This document shows positions 54,404-63,364 of a stretch of DNA of 64,000 nucleotides, one piece after another. Under the pieces are notes generated by a model. The model saw nothing but the letters and a program-made list of their open reading frames with translations, did not search any database and had not been told where the DNA came from. The stretch spans positions 434,001 through 498,000 of the forward strand of contig JAWKKV010000001.1 of NCBI GenBank assembly GCA_041393015.1, written 5' to 3'. This DNA comes from JAGQYH01 sp041393015 (GTDB taxonomy: Bacteria; Bacteroidota; Bacteroidia; Chitinophagales; JADIYW01). A program made the translations under genes and the position numbers. Positions within the stretch are counted from its first letter, which is position 1. The number at the start of each line of letters is the position of its first letter.

Positions 54404-57081
54404 CCAGAAAAACAAATAGTATTCAAGCGATTATAGGTGCAATCATATTAATTTTTGCGGTTAACTTTTCAGTTGTAGCCCAAAATGAAGGTAATCCTCC
54501 CAGTGTAATTGACTATAAAACCACCACTAATTATACTTTGGGTGGTTTAACGGTAGAAGGCACTGAATTTTACGATCCTAGTGTTATTCGATCAATTACC
54601 GGATTAATTGTTGGTCAAGGAATTGACATCCCGGGTGATGACGTTTCAAGAGCCATCAGAAAATTATGGCAAAGCAACCTATTTGCCAATATATCCATAG
54701 TAGCTGAAAAGTTTGAGGGCGACAAGGTTTTCTTAGTCATTAAGGTAACAGAAAAGCCACGATTACTAGATATAGAATTTACAGGTCTTAAATCAGGAGA
54801 CAAGGAAGATATTGAAGGTAAGTTAGAGTCTTTGAAAAGAAGACCAATCACCGAAGGAATGTTGGTGAGCATTACAAATACTATTGAAGATTTTTATGCT
54901 GAAAAAGGCTTCTTAAATCCAACTATTGACATCCAAGAGAAAAAAGATTCTATTCAAAGAAATGCTTCTATTTTAATGGTTGATGTCGATAAAGGCATTA
55001 AAGTAAAAATTAGTGAAATTTCGTTTATTGGACATCAAGAAGGTGAGCTTAGTAAGATGAGAAAAGCCATGAAGAATACTCGTGAAAAGGCTCATTTCCA
55101 TGTTTTAAAACCTAATCCTAACAACACTGACACTAGAACAAAAAAGGAAAAAGCTTCCGATATTGTTTATACAGCAGCCAACTTAAACATTGCATCTATT
55201 CAGAATTTCTTTAGCTCACGAACCAATCCAAATATTTTTAAGGCTTCAAAATTTAATGAAGATCTTTACGAAACCGATAAAAGAGAATTGATTGCTTATT
55301 ACAACTCCATTGGTTACAGAGATGCTAAAATTGTTCGAGATACATTTTATTATGTAGATAGAAATCAGGCTAATATTAAAATTGAAATTCATATTGAAGA
55401 AGGCAATCAATATCGTTTCAGAAATATTTCTTGGAAAGGAAACGCTAAATATAGCGATGAAACCTTAGCCAAAATATTAGGTATTAAAAAAGGAGATATT
55501 TATAATTCTGCCTTATTGCAGCAAAGATTAGAATTAGATCCTTCCGGAGCTGATATAAGTTCATTGTACTATGATGACGGTTATTTATTCTTTCAGATTA
55601 CACCAAAGGAAATAGCGGTTGTAGAAGATAGTATTGATATTGAGATTAGAATTAATGAAGGACCACAGGCTACAATAAAAAATGTAATCATTAAAGGCAA
55701 TGACAAAACCAATGAGCATGTTATCCGACGGGAACTAAGAACAAAACCGGGTGAGAAATTTAGTAGAACAGATTTAATTCGTTCACAAAGAGAAATTGCC
55801 AACTTAGGCTTTTTTGATGCAGAACAAATTGGCGTAGTGCCCATCCCTAATCCTGCCGATGGAACGGTAGATATTGAATATACCGTAGTTGAAAAATCAG
55901 CTGATCAAATTGAATTATCAGCCGGTTGGGGAGGAAGTCAAGGTTTAATTGGAACCTTAGGACTCTCTTTTAACAACTTCTCTTTAAAAAATATTTTCAA
56001 GAAAGGAACTTGGTCGCCACTACCAACTGGAGATGGTCAAAAGTTCTCTTTAAGAATTCAAAGTAATGGTAAGAGATATCAATCCTATAACTTCTCGTTT
56101 ACGGAACCATGGTTAGGAGGTAAAAGAAAAAATCCATTTACTGTTTCCTTTTTTAGAACAAGATTCCAAAGATTGGATGCTAACAATGACGCGACCGGAA
56201 GTCAAATTACCAACGGAGCGACAGTTGCTATTGGAACTCAATTGAAAAAGCCGGATGATAACTTCTTCTTCCAAGGAAGTTTATCTTATCAAAACTATAA
56301 GTTAAACACATTTGGAACTGTAGTAGGCGATGTAGTGATCCAAGACGGTAACTTCAACAACTTTAGTATCGGATTAACTTTAGCAAGGTCATCTTTAAAT
56401 CAAACAACTTATCCAAGTAGAGGATCAAATGTTACTCTTTCAGTCAACTTTACTCCTCCTTATTCACTATTTAAAAAGGATCAAGATTTTGACAATCAAA
56501 CTGCTGAAGAAAAATATAAATGGGTAGAATATCACAAATGGAGATTTAACGTAGATTGGTTTGTTCCTTTAGATAGACAAGATAAGTTAGTATTCAGAGC
56601 AGCAGCTAAATTTGGATTCTTAGGTTCATATAATAAAGAATTGGGATTAGCTCCTTTCGAAAGATTTGAAGTAGGTGGCAACGGTTTACCACAGAACATT
56701 ACATTGTTTGGAACCACTTCTATTGCTCAAAGAGGATACAACATTTACTCTCAAAATGGTGGGGATGCCTTGTTTAACAAATTTACGCTAGAATTAAGAT
56801 ATCCATTGAGTAAAAACCCACAAGCTACTATCTATGCATTAATGTTCTTAGAAGCGGGAAATAGCTATGATGGCTTTAAAGACTACAATCCATTCAAATT
56901 AAATAAGAGTGCAGGTATTGGTGTTAGGGCATTTTTACCTTTCTTTGGATTGCTTGGATTTGATTATGGCATACGCTTTGATAGTGCACCAGGGAGTCCT
57001 ATTACTCCGGCAAGTGGATTTTTTGATTACTTAGGTAAAAATGGAGAGTTCTCTATTATACTAGGTTTCGAACCGGAATAA
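54400..57081 (+). CDS. bamA: Outer-membrane protein assembly factor BamA (Omp85)
   Basis: BamA inserts beta-barrels into the outer membrane. The 893-residue precursor has a signal peptide (about 1-28, cut after VVA-Q). About five POTRA domains follow (about 45-500; 'VEGTEFYDPSVIRSITGLIVGQGI', 'GNDKTNEHVIRRELRTKPGEKF'). The 16-strand barrel runs from about 510 to 893, with 'GGSQGLIGTLGLSFNNFS', 'RIQSNGKRYQSYNFSFTEPWLGG' and the closing 'LGFDYGIRFD'. Length is in the normal range. It is coupled to uppS and followed by two skp genes, the classical Bacteroidota envelope operon. Confidence 0.96.
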   Translation: MTRKTNSIQAIIGAIILIFAVNFSVVAQNEGNPPSVIDYKTTTNYTLGGLTVEGTEFYDPSVIRSITGLIVGQGIDIPGDDVSRAIRKLWQSNLFANISIVAEKFEGDKVFLVIKVTEKPRLLDIEFTGLKSGDKEDIEGKLESLKRRPITEGMLVSITNTIEDFYAEKGFLNPTIDIQEKKDSIQRNASILMVDVDKGIKVKISEISFIGHQEGELSKMRKAMKNTREKAHFHVLKPNPNNTDTRTKKEKASDIVYTAANLNIASIQNFFSSRTNPNIFKASKFNEDLYETDKRELIAYYNSIGYRDAKIVRDTFYYVDRNQANIKIEIHIEEGNQYRFRNISWKGNAKYSDETLAKILGIKKGDIYNSALLQQRLELDPSGADISSLYYDDGYLFFQITPKEIAVVEDSIDIEIRINEGPQATIKNVIIKGNDKTNEHVIRRELRTKPGEKFSRTDLIRSQREIANLGFFDAEQIGVVPIPNPADGTVDIEYTVVEKSADQIELSAGWGGSQGLIGTLGLSFNNFSLKNIFKKGTWSPLPTGDGQKFSLRIQSNGKRYQSYNFSFTEPWLGGKRKNPFTVSFFRTRFQRLDANNDATGSQITNGATVAIGTQLKKPDDNFFFQGSLSYQNYKLNTFGTVVGDVVIQDGNFNNFSIGLTLARSSLNQTTYPSRGSNVTLSVNFTPPYSLFKKDQDFDNQTAEEKYKWVEYHKWRFNVDWFVPLDRQDKLVFRAAAKFGFLGSYNKELGLAPFERFEVGGNGLPQNITLFGTTSIAQRGYNIYSQNGGDALFNKFTLELRYPLSKNPQATIYALMFLEAGNSYDGFKDYNPFKLNKSAGIGVRAFLPFFGLLGFDYGIRFDSAPGSPITPASGFFDYLGKNGEFSIILGFEPE

Positions 57082-57123
57082 AGGATGACGCAAAAAGTAT
57101 TTAGTTAAACGTAAAGTATTGAC

Positions 57124-57645
57124 ATGAAAAAAATTGGATTTTTATTTATAGCGATTATCATGATGGCGGCTACCAGTAGCTTGCAAGCTCAAAAATTTGC
57201 TTATATAGATACCGAATATATTTTAGAGAATATTCCTGCCTATTTACAAGCTCAATCTAAATTGGACAATACTGCTTCTCAATGGCAAAAAGAAATTGAC
57301 GATAAATTTAAAGAGGTAGAAAGATTGTATGCTAAATTTCAAGCGGAACAATTTTTATTGACGGAAGAAATGAAACGTCAAAAAGAAGAAGAGATCATCA
57401 ACTTAGAACAAGAAGCTCAAGAGTTGCAAAGAACTAGATTTGGTTTCGAAGGAGATCTTTTCAAAAAAAGAGAAGAATTAATTCAGCCCATTCAAGATAA
57501 CGTTTTTGATGCGGTAGAAAAATTAGCGCAAACAAGAGCTTATGACTTCATATTCGATAAAGCATCTGGCGGTGCCACCATGCTTTACACCAATCCTAAA
57601 TTTGACGTAAGTGATATTATTTTGAATAATTTAGGATATAAATAA
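57124..57645 (+). CDS. OmpH/Skp-family periplasmic chaperone, first copy
   Basis: The 173-residue protein has a signal peptide (1-22, cut after LQA-Q). The Skp start is 'KFAYIDTEYILENIPAYLQAQ', followed by a long charged coiled coil (about 50-120) and a C-terminal 'AYDFIFDKASGGATMLYTNPKFDVSDIIL'. Skp trimers hold unfolded outer-membrane proteins for BamA. It follows bamA by 42 bp and precedes a paralog by 54 bp. The presence of two copies is usual for Bacteroidota. Confidence 0.93.
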   Translation: MKKIGFLFIAIIMMAATSSLQAQKFAYIDTEYILENIPAYLQAQSKLDNTASQWQKEIDDKFKEVERLYAKFQAEQFLLTEEMKRQKEEEIINLEQEAQELQRTRFGFEGDLFKKREELIQPIQDNVFDAVEKLAQTRAYDFIFDKASGGATMLYTNPKFDVSDIILNNLGYK

Positions 57646-57699
57646 GGATTTTATAAAAATTGGCAAGAAGATTGTTTTACATTAAATAAAAAAAGAAAG

Positions 57700-58206
57700 A
57701 TGTTAAAAAAAGTAGTTGTATTAATTGCGGTTGTGATGACTTTAGGAGGCACATCATACGCACAGACTTTGAAATTAGGGTATATTAATTCACTTGAATT
57801 ATTGAGTTTGATGCCTGCAGTAGCAACAGCAGATAAGCAATTAGAAGCTTATGCTACAGGATTAGACAATACATTGGAAACGATGTATAAGGAATACGAA
57901 ACAAAGATCAAAGATTATCAAAAGAATGAAAAAATGTGGCCACCATCCACTTTAGAGATCAAGCAAAAAGAATTGATGGATCTTGAGAAAAGAATTGGTG
58001 AGTTCGAACAAACTATTCAAAGAGATATTAATAAGAAGAGAGAGTCTTTATACGCTCCTATTTTAGAAAAAGCTGATGTAGCTATTAAAGCAGTAGCAAC
58101 TGAAGGCAACTATACTTACATTTTTGATGCAAGTACAGGAAGTTTACTTTTCGCTGATGAAGCGCAAGACATTCTTCCAAAAGTAAAAGCTAAATTAGGT
58201 CTATAA
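57700..58206 (+). CDS. OmpH/Skp-family periplasmic chaperone, second copy
   Basis: The 168-residue paralog has a signal peptide (1-21, cut after SYA-Q), then 'LKLGYINSLELLSLMPAVATADKQLEAYA', a coiled coil (about 50-125), and 'YTYIFDASTGSLLFADEAQDILPKVKAKLGL'. It shares the Skp layout with the preceding gene but differs in length and charge. A strong terminator 30 bp downstream ends the envelope operon. Confidence 0.93.
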   Translation: MLKKVVVLIAVVMTLGGTSYAQTLKLGYINSLELLSLMPAVATADKQLEAYATGLDNTLETMYKEYETKIKDYQKNEKMWPPSTLEIKQKELMDLEKRIGEFEQTIQRDINKKRESLYAPILEKADVAIKAVATEGNYTYIFDASTGSLLFADEAQDILPKVKAKLGL

Positions 58207-58235
58207 TAGACGGTTAATTAAGTAAAATAATCTTG

Positions 58236-58266
58236 CAATGGCGGTCTTTTAGATCGCCATTGTTAT
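58236..58266 (+). terminator. Rho-independent terminator of the bamA-skp operon
   Basis: An 11-bp stem (58236-58246 with 58252-58262, one G-U pair) is followed by TTATTTTA, 30 bp after the second skp stop. Confidence 0.85.
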
Positions 58267-58316
58267 TTTAGAATAAACCATTATTGTATTTTCGTTGAAA
58301 TATAGATTCTCAAACT

Positions 58317-59126
58317 TTGAACAACAATCAACCAATAGGATTATTTGATAGCGGCGTAGGTGGCTTAACTGTTGCCAATGCCATTGCCAAAGCGATGCCC
58401 AATGAACGCCTCATTTATTTTGGAGATACAGCTCATCTTCCTTATGGAGACAAATCAGCCGACTTGATTAAAGGCTATGCTGAAAACATTACAAAATTTT
58501 TGTTACAAAATAATTGTAAAGCAGTAGTGATAGCTTGTAACACGGCCTCTTCTGTCGCTTTTGAAGTGGTTCAAGACATCTGCGCTGATAACGCTATTGC
58601 CTTTAATGTAATTGATCCGGTTGTTAAAAAAATTGTCGATCAAGAATATCATAAAGTAGGCATCATTGGTACCTTAGGCACCATTGGATCTAATGTTTAC
58701 TACGACAAAATTAAAACGGCAAAGCCATCTATTAGAGCCTATTCCTTAGCTACGCCTTTATTAGCTCCAATGATAGAATCTGGTTTTGTACATGGGCAGA
58801 TTAGCGAATTGGTAATTGAAAATTATTTGGTGAATGATATTTTAGAAGAAATAGAGGCTATTGTTTTAGGTTGTACGCACTATCCACTAATTAAAAAACA
58901 AATTGAGCAATTATATCTTCGACTAAATAAATCAGTAGAAGTTTTGGCGACCAATGAAATTGCCGCTGATTTTGTGAAAAAAGTTTTAGAAGAAAAAGGT
59001 TTGGCTGCTACACAAAAATCGACTGAACCACATCATTTTTTCGTGAGTGATTATACGGCTTCTTTTGAGCAAACTACAAGATTATTTTATGGTGCTGAAG
59101 TAAAGTTGGAGAGAGTGAGTTTATAA
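58317..59126 (+). CDS. murI: Glutamate racemase
   Basis: MurI makes D-glutamate for peptidoglycan. The 269-residue protein has 'IGLFDSGVGGLTV' (catalytic-site Asp11, Ser12), the first catalytic Cys74 in 'VVIACNTASS', and the second, Cys186, in 'IVLGCTHYPLI'. The frame starts at a TTG (58317) with no in-frame ATG upstream; product MNNNQPIGLF fits the family start. A TATTTTCG element about 30 bp upstream may be its promoter. Its 3' end overlaps the convergent glycosyltransferase gene by 6 bp. Confidence 0.95.
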   Translation: MNNNQPIGLFDSGVGGLTVANAIAKAMPNERLIYFGDTAHLPYGDKSADLIKGYAENITKFLLQNNCKAVVIACNTASSVAFEVVQDICADNAIAFNVIDPVVKKIVDQEYHKVGIIGTLGTIGSNVYYDKIKTAKPSIRAYSLATPLLAPMIESGFVHGQISELVIENYLVNDILEEIEAIVLGCTHYPLIKKQIEQLYLRLNKSVEVLATNEIAADFVKKVLEEKGLAATQKSTEPHHFFVSDYTASFEQTTRLFYGAEVKLERVSL

Positions 59127-60212
59127 AACCAAATCATTCATTACAGCTTTCAAAAGATCGTGGTTACCATTCATTGGAAATCCTTTTACATTTTCAATAT
59201 CATTCAAAGCTATTGCTATATTTAATTGTGACTGCTGCTGTACAACGGCAATATGCTTATCGCTCAAATTATTTGCTAGATACACTTGCTCTGTTTGACC
59301 AGGCGTGGGAATTAAAATGGCCTTTTTACCCAAAGCCGCTAAATCCATAATGGTACTATAACCCGAACGAGCAATAACTACATTGGCTTCCTTCAAAATT
59401 GAATACAATACATTGGAAGTTAAATAAGATATCGTTGTAATTCTTCCATCTCGTTCAACTTTATAGGTTTCTGTCTTTCCTTGTACTATTAAAATATCTC
59501 TATCGATTAATTGTGCTTGCTCTCTCATTTTATTTTCCAATAATGACCGCTGGGGTTCCGGTCCAGAAAGCACACAAACAATATCTATTATTCCAAACTC
59601 AGTTATTGATCCACTCGAAATACAATCATTAAACCTACTTAATGCTCCTATCAACTTCATTTTAGAGGTGAATGGAAATTGATGTACTAATCTACCAGCT
59701 AAACTATGCGCTTTATCGAAATCGGGAATCCAAATTTCATCATACCTATCCATAAATAATCGATGCAATCGATAAACAGCTGATGTCGCCCAATCAAATG
59801 GTTGTGGTGGAATTAATGCTAACTGATGACAAACAAATATCGATTTCACTTTTTTAGTCCATAGTCCATATCTGTTATCCGAAATAACTACATCTATTTT
59901 GTGTTCATCAATCAATTTCTCTAATGCTTGATGTTCTAACCTAACAGCATTCAAATACTTTGGTGCTCTAAACAAAGTGGTGGCAACCATTTGGCTGCCT
60001 TCAGAATATAAAACACCATAAGATGGTAATTCAACAGTCTTTAAATGAGGAAATTCCTTTTCTAATAATTTTAAGGATCTTCCATCGCCGCCTAAAATAA
60101 CTTTTGCCTTTAACGATATCAATTCATTGATAATTGGGATGGATCGAGTAGCATGACCTAATCCCCAATTTAAGACAGCAACAAATACGGTTTTATTTTT
60201 AAAACTACTCAC
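59121..60212 (-). CDS. MurG-like glycosyltransferase (GT28 fold)
   Basis: The 363-residue protein begins 'FVAVLNWGLGHATRSIPIINELISLKAKVILGGDGRSL', the GT-B N-domain motif G-x-GHA/T. Its C-domain has 'ANVVIARSGYSTIMDLAALGKKAILIPTPGQTEQVYLANNL', the donor-binding motif shared by MurG and related GT28 enzymes. No signal peptide. The family in Bacteroidota is usually annotated as a glycosyltransferase of unknown acceptor. It converges with murI with a 6-bp overlap and is divergent from the small lipoprotein gene. Confidence 0.88.
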   Translation of the reverse strand: MSSFKNKTVFVAVLNWGLGHATRSIPIINELISLKAKVILGGDGRSLKLLEKEFPHLKTVELPSYGVLYSEGSQMVATTLFRAPKYLNAVRLEHQALEKLIDEHKIDVVISDNRYGLWTKKVKSIFVCHQLALIPPQPFDWATSAVYRLHRLFMDRYDEIWIPDFDKAHSLAGRLVHQFPFTSKMKLIGALSRFNDCISSGSITEFGIIDIVCVLSGPEPQRSLLENKMREQAQLIDRDILIVQGKTETYKVERDGRITTISYLTSNVLYSILKEANVVIARSGYSTIMDLAALGKKAILIPTPGQTEQVYLANNLSDKHIAVVQQQSQLNIAIALNDIENVKGFPMNGNHDLLKAVMNDLVL

Positions 60213-60285
60213 TAAGTTGTTTAATGACTTTAGAAATTATAATTTTACTACACGAATCTACGTTAAAGGACCTAAAAGAAGTAGT

Positions 60286-60450
60286 ATGCGAAAATTTATC
60301 GCCATTTTATCAATCGGAATTATGATGACGGCTTGTTCCGGATCTAGAGGTTGCGGCTGCCCTAATTGGGGAAAAGTTGAAATGGATCAAAATAAAATAA
60401 TGGTGCAACAAAGTCGCGAATCCAATGTTGATGGCTGGGTTTGGATGTAA
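60286..60450 (+). CDS. Small lipoprotein
   Basis: The 54-residue protein starts at the ATG at 60286. It has a lipoprotein signal peptide with lipobox 'MMTAC' (Cys17), followed by 'SGSRGCGCPNWGKVEMDQNK'. An upstream in-frame TTG (60217) would destroy the signal peptide, so I reject it. Conserved tiny lipoproteins with a 'GCGCPNW' core occur in Bacteroidota; function is unknown. The three further cysteines after the lipid-modified one could bind a metal or form a disulfide. Confidence 0.75.
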   Translation: MRKFIAILSIGIMMTACSGSRGCGCPNWGKVEMDQNKIMVQQSRESNVDGWVWM

Positions 60451-60530
60451 TTTATTCTAAAATTCAGAAATCTAAAATCGTAATCATTATTCACTAATTT
60501 TTTAAATTCTTGGAATAGCTTATTAACCAA

Positions 60531-61421
60531 CTACGATTTTGTTTTTTTCCTCCCCAAACTACTTATATAAACTCCAAATAAAATTAAGGTCAAGCCAATA
60601 ATGTGAATCATCCCTAATGATTCCCCATCAAAGAATCCAATTATTACTGAAACAACAGGTATTATATAAGTAACCATGGTGGCAAACAACGCTGATGTTC
60701 TAACAGCCAAATAATTAAATACAATTAAAGCATAAGCTGTTCCAACACTACCCAAAATGCACAAGTAAATTAAGCTTTCCCAAGCCTGATTATTGGTTTG
60801 CATTACCTCAACAAAATCGGTTGAAAACAAATAAATTCCGGCAATTGGACCAATTAGACAAAAATTGAGTAATCCCAATTTTACTGGATGTATCTTGTAT
60901 AATTTGCTCTTAATGATATTAGCATTGATACCGTAAAACAGAGTGGCTAATATGATCAATAAACTATACCCAAAATTAAAATCAAAAGATCCATCAGATT
61001 GAATTAAAACCACTAAGATTGCACCACCTAAACCAACCAATACACCTATCAAGTGATTCCACTTCATAGTGAGTTTAAAAATGGTAACCCCTGCCAATAA
61101 TGCAAAAAGTGGTGTCAAAGAATTTAAAATTCCAGTAACAGAACTGCTAATTTTTGTTTGTGCTAAAGCAAATAAAAATGGGGGAATTGCGCTACCTAAC
61201 ATAGCCGATAAAAAAACTAAAGGAAGTTTTCCTTTCGGAATTTTAAAACCTATAAAAGGAACAATGGGCAGTAATGATAAAAAAGCTATAAATATTCTTA
61301 AAGCACCTACCTGATTCGAATCAAAAACAACCAAGCCTCTTTTGATAAAGAAAAAAGAGAAGCCCCAAATAACGCCTAGTAAAATTAATAAGCTCCAATT
61401 GATAATCGAATCTCTACTCAC
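60531..61421 (-). CDS. EamA/DMT-superfamily transporter
   Basis: The 296-residue protein has ten predicted TM helices in two five-helix EamA repeats (about 5-140 and 150-290). Typical signatures are 'LLGVIWGFSFFFIKRGLVVFDSNQVGALRIF' and 'ILGSVGTAYALIVFNYLAVRTSALFATMVTYIIPVVSVIIGFFDGE'. DMT proteins export amino acids or other metabolites; the substrate cannot be deduced. It is divergent from the tlpA-like gene and convergent with the small lipoprotein gene. Confidence 0.94.
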   Translation of the reverse strand: MSRDSIINWSLLILLGVIWGFSFFFIKRGLVVFDSNQVGALRIFIAFLSLLPIVPFIGFKIPKGKLPLVFLSAMLGSAIPPFLFALAQTKISSSVTGILNSLTPLFALLAGVTIFKLTMKWNHLIGVLVGLGGAILVVLIQSDGSFDFNFGYSLLIILATLFYGINANIIKSKLYKIHPVKLGLLNFCLIGPIAGIYLFSTDFVEVMQTNNQAWESLIYLCILGSVGTAYALIVFNYLAVRTSALFATMVTYIIPVVSVIIGFFDGESLGMIHIIGLTLILFGVYISSLGRKKTKS

Positions 61422-61522
61422 GGTGCAAAGCTAATATTTGTTAAGTCAGTTTTTTAGTTAAATAAGTGAAGTAATTTTACTTTGGTATAAAATATGTAGC
61501 TCATCAACTTAAAATAGTCTTT

Positions 61523-61990
61523 ATGAAATTTTTCACTTTCTTACTTTTTTCATGCTTGGCTTTTACTATTCAAGCGCAAGATATTCCATCCTACAATTTA
61601 GAGCAGTTAAAAGCCAAAATATATACCGATGAAGATGTAACTTATGTAGTAAACTTCTGGGCAACTTGGTGTGCACCATGCGTAAAAGAGTTGCCTTATT
61701 TTGAAGCCTTAAATAAAAAATACGCCGACGATGATAAAGTAAAAGTGGTTTTGGTAAGCTTAGATTTCACCCAAGATAGATTGGTACAGTACGTTGAGAA
61801 AAATAAAATTCAATCTGAAGTGATCTTTTTTACTGAAAAAAAGCCAAATCAATGGATTCCGGAATTTAGTGATGAATGGACGGGTTCTATTCCTGCGACC
61901 ATTATCATAAATGGTAAAAAAGGCGTGAACGATTTTTACGAGACAAGTTTTGAATCCATGAAAGAGATTGAGGCTTTGTTGCCGAAGTAA
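61523..61990 (+). CDS. TlpA-like periplasmic thioredoxin
   Basis: The 155-residue protein has a signal peptide (1-18, cut after IQA-Q), then a thioredoxin fold with 'NFWATWCAPCVKELPYF' (active-site Cys50 and Cys53) and 'WTGSIPATIIING' containing the cis-proline. It is a TlpA/ResA-type thiol reductant, likely reducing disulfides in the periplasm, for example in cytochrome c maturation. It stands alone; the next gene (DUF2188) starts 60 bp downstream. Confidence 0.93.
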   Translation: MKFFTFLLFSCLAFTIQAQDIPSYNLEQLKAKIYTDEDVTYVVNFWATWCAPCVKELPYFEALNKKYADDDKVKVVLVSLDFTQDRLVQYVEKNKIQSEVIFFTEKKPNQWIPEFSDEWTGSIPATIIINGKKGVNDFYETSFESMKEIEALLPK

Positions 61991-62049
61991 ATATATCCTC
62001 TCTCACATAAAGCTTAAATAATTTAGCTACAAACCTTATCTTCAATTCC

Positions 62050-62346
62050 ATGTCAGATATAAGAGAAACTAGCTTTTGGACTGATTTGTTAAAAAAGGTA
62101 GCCAAGATTGTCTTGAAAAATCAAGGCATTAATACTACGCGCAAAACTCATCATCAACATGTTGTGCCCCACGAAGAAGGTTGGGCAGTAAAAGGTGAAG
62201 GCAATGAAAAATATACTGCCGTTTATAAATATCAAGATGACGCTATTGATCGAGCCAAAGATATTGCCAAAAATTACGGATCAAGTGTAGTGATTCACGG
62301 TAAGGATGGAAGAGTACGAGATAGAATAAGTTATGCGAAGGATTGA
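62050..62346 (+). CDS. DUF2188 domain protein
   Basis: The 98-residue cytoplasmic protein has a short N-terminal extension (about 1-30, including 'SFWTDLLKKVAKIVLKNQG') and a DUF2188 domain: 'HHQHVVPHEEGWAVKGEGNEKYTAVYKYQDDAIDRAKDIAKNYGSSVVIHGKDGRVRDRISY'. The domain is common in bacteria, of unknown function, and usually ends in the 'H..DG.I' pattern seen here. Confidence 0.9.
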   Translation: MSDIRETSFWTDLLKKVAKIVLKNQGINTTRKTHHQHVVPHEEGWAVKGEGNEKYTAVYKYQDDAIDRAKDIAKNYGSSVVIHGKDGRVRDRISYAKD

Positions 62347-62370
62347 TGTTGCTTCCTAAATAATTACAAA

Positions 62371-62520
62371 ACCACCCCGACTTTCGGCCACCCCTCCTTA
62401 AAAAAAGAAGGGAAGGTTCACACACCATCAGCATCTCTTGAAAAGGACTATGATTAAAACATTCGCTCCCTCAATGTCTCTCTCCGCGTGCCGCCGAAGC
62501 TTTAGCGGAGGAGCAAAGAG
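62371..62520. repeat. GC-rich intergenic element, possible dispersed repeat
   Basis: The spacer 62347-62545 has 'CACCCCGACTTTCGGCCACC' then a CCCTCCTT...AAGAAGGG imperfect palindrome (62391-62412), and a GC-rich inverted repeat 'CTCCGC...GCGGAG' (62482-62487 with 62505-62510) around 'CCGAAGCTTTAGCGG'. Composition differs from all neighbouring spacers. It resembles the dispersed palindromic elements of some Bacteroidota genomes; only one copy is in the window. Confidence 0.4.
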
Positions 62521-62541
62521 GACGTTGAGTTGGGCCCTAAC

Positions 62542-62571
62542 AAAAAAAGCCCCGAAATTCTTCGAGGCTTT
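62542..62571 (-). terminator. Rho-independent terminator after the redoxin gene
   Basis: An 11-bp stem with one mismatch (62546-62556 with 62561-62571) is followed on the minus strand by seven T, 23 bp beyond the stop at 62594. Confidence 0.85.
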
Positions 62572-62593
62572 ATATTGTTACAAATTAGTGCTT

Positions 62594-63214
62594 TTAATTC
62601 TGAACCGGTTTAATTCTTTTAATTGAACAACCAATTGATTTAGTTGTATTAGGACTAATTTCTTCTCCGCTGATCATATTCGCCATTGCGTTATTTAAAT
62701 AAGGCTCTTCTACGCCACTAATTTCTTTGCTATCATCAATGGCACCTTTATATACCAATTCCATATCTCCATTAAATAAGAAAACATCCGGTGTTTTAGT
62801 AGCGCCAAAGGCATCGGCCAATTCGTGATTTGTATCCAAAGCATAGTAAAACTTATAATTCATCGCTTTGGCTTTCCTTTTCATCTCCTCAAAAGAATCT
62901 GCATCATTTCTTTGCGCTTCGTTGGAGTTGACAACGATCAAACCAATATTATTAGCCTCACATTCTGCTGCAATATCATTGTATCTATCTTCCCAAGCAA
63001 TTACATAAGGACAGGTATTACAAGAAAAAATTACCAATAAGCCATTTTCTTTTGCTAAAGTTTTCAATTGCAACTCATATCCGGTTACATCTTTCAAAAC
63101 TTGCTTTGTATTGACCGCTTTATCGCCAATTTCCAGTTGTTTAATTGGTTCTGCTGCAAATAGGTTGCTCATTGAAATGGTTGCAACCATCATCATTAAT
63201 AAGAGATTTTTCAT
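62594..63214 (-). CDS. Thioredoxin-fold (redoxin) protein, secreted
   Basis: The 206-residue protein has a signal peptide (1-20, cut after LFA-A). A redoxin domain follows with 'VIFSCNTCPYVIAWEDRY' (active-site Cys65 and Cys68), then 'VVNSNEAQRNDADSFEEM' and 'GATKTPDVFLFNGDMELVYKGAIDD'. This is the periplasmic thioredoxin/peroxiredoxin-like family common in Bacteroidota. The extra cysteine near the C-terminus (SIGCSIKR) is the conserved 'GCxIK' signature of this group. It is divergent from the DUF4403-like gene. Confidence 0.93.
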   Translation of the reverse strand: MKNLLLMMMVATISMSNLFAAEPIKQLEIGDKAVNTKQVLKDVTGYELQLKTLAKENGLLVIFSCNTCPYVIAWEDRYNDIAAECEANNIGLIVVNSNEAQRNDADSFEEMKRKAKAMNYKFYYALDTNHELADAFGATKTPDVFLFNGDMELVYKGAIDDSKEISGVEEPYLNNAMANMISGEEISPNTTKSIGCSIKRIKPVQN

Positions 63215-63346
63215 AGTTAAGTTTATTGCCTTTTGGCAGATTAAAAATTAAAGAAATAAATTTACTAAACTAAAACGTAGCTAAATGTCAAAAGTATTAC
63301 GTTCATCGTTATCATTTGTTAACGTCTATTAGCCATAAATTGTTCC

Positions 63347-63354
63347 TAATTTTG
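63347..63354 (+). promoter_or_regulatory. Candidate -7 element of the DUF4403-like gene (TAATTTTG)
   Basis: TAATTTTG is a perfect TAnnTTTG element ending 10 bp before the ATG at 63365. A TTTG at 63315-63318 could be the -33 box, although the 28-nt spacer is long. Confidence 0.4.
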
Positions 63355-63364
63355 TACCACAATC

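Noticed and set aside
60217..60285. Upstream TTG start for the small lipoprotein
   Set aside because: It would add 23 residues before a perfect lipoprotein signal peptide; the ATG at 60286 is far more plausible.
60474..60540. AAAATCGTA/TACGATTTT inverted repeat between the lipoprotein and DMT genes
   Set aside because: The arms are separated by about 50 nt and one arm overlaps a stop codon; too weak for a terminator call.
62438..62626. 62-codon plus-strand open frame
   Set aside because: It runs through the GC-rich element, the redoxin terminator and the antisense end of the redoxin gene; the product has no coding character.
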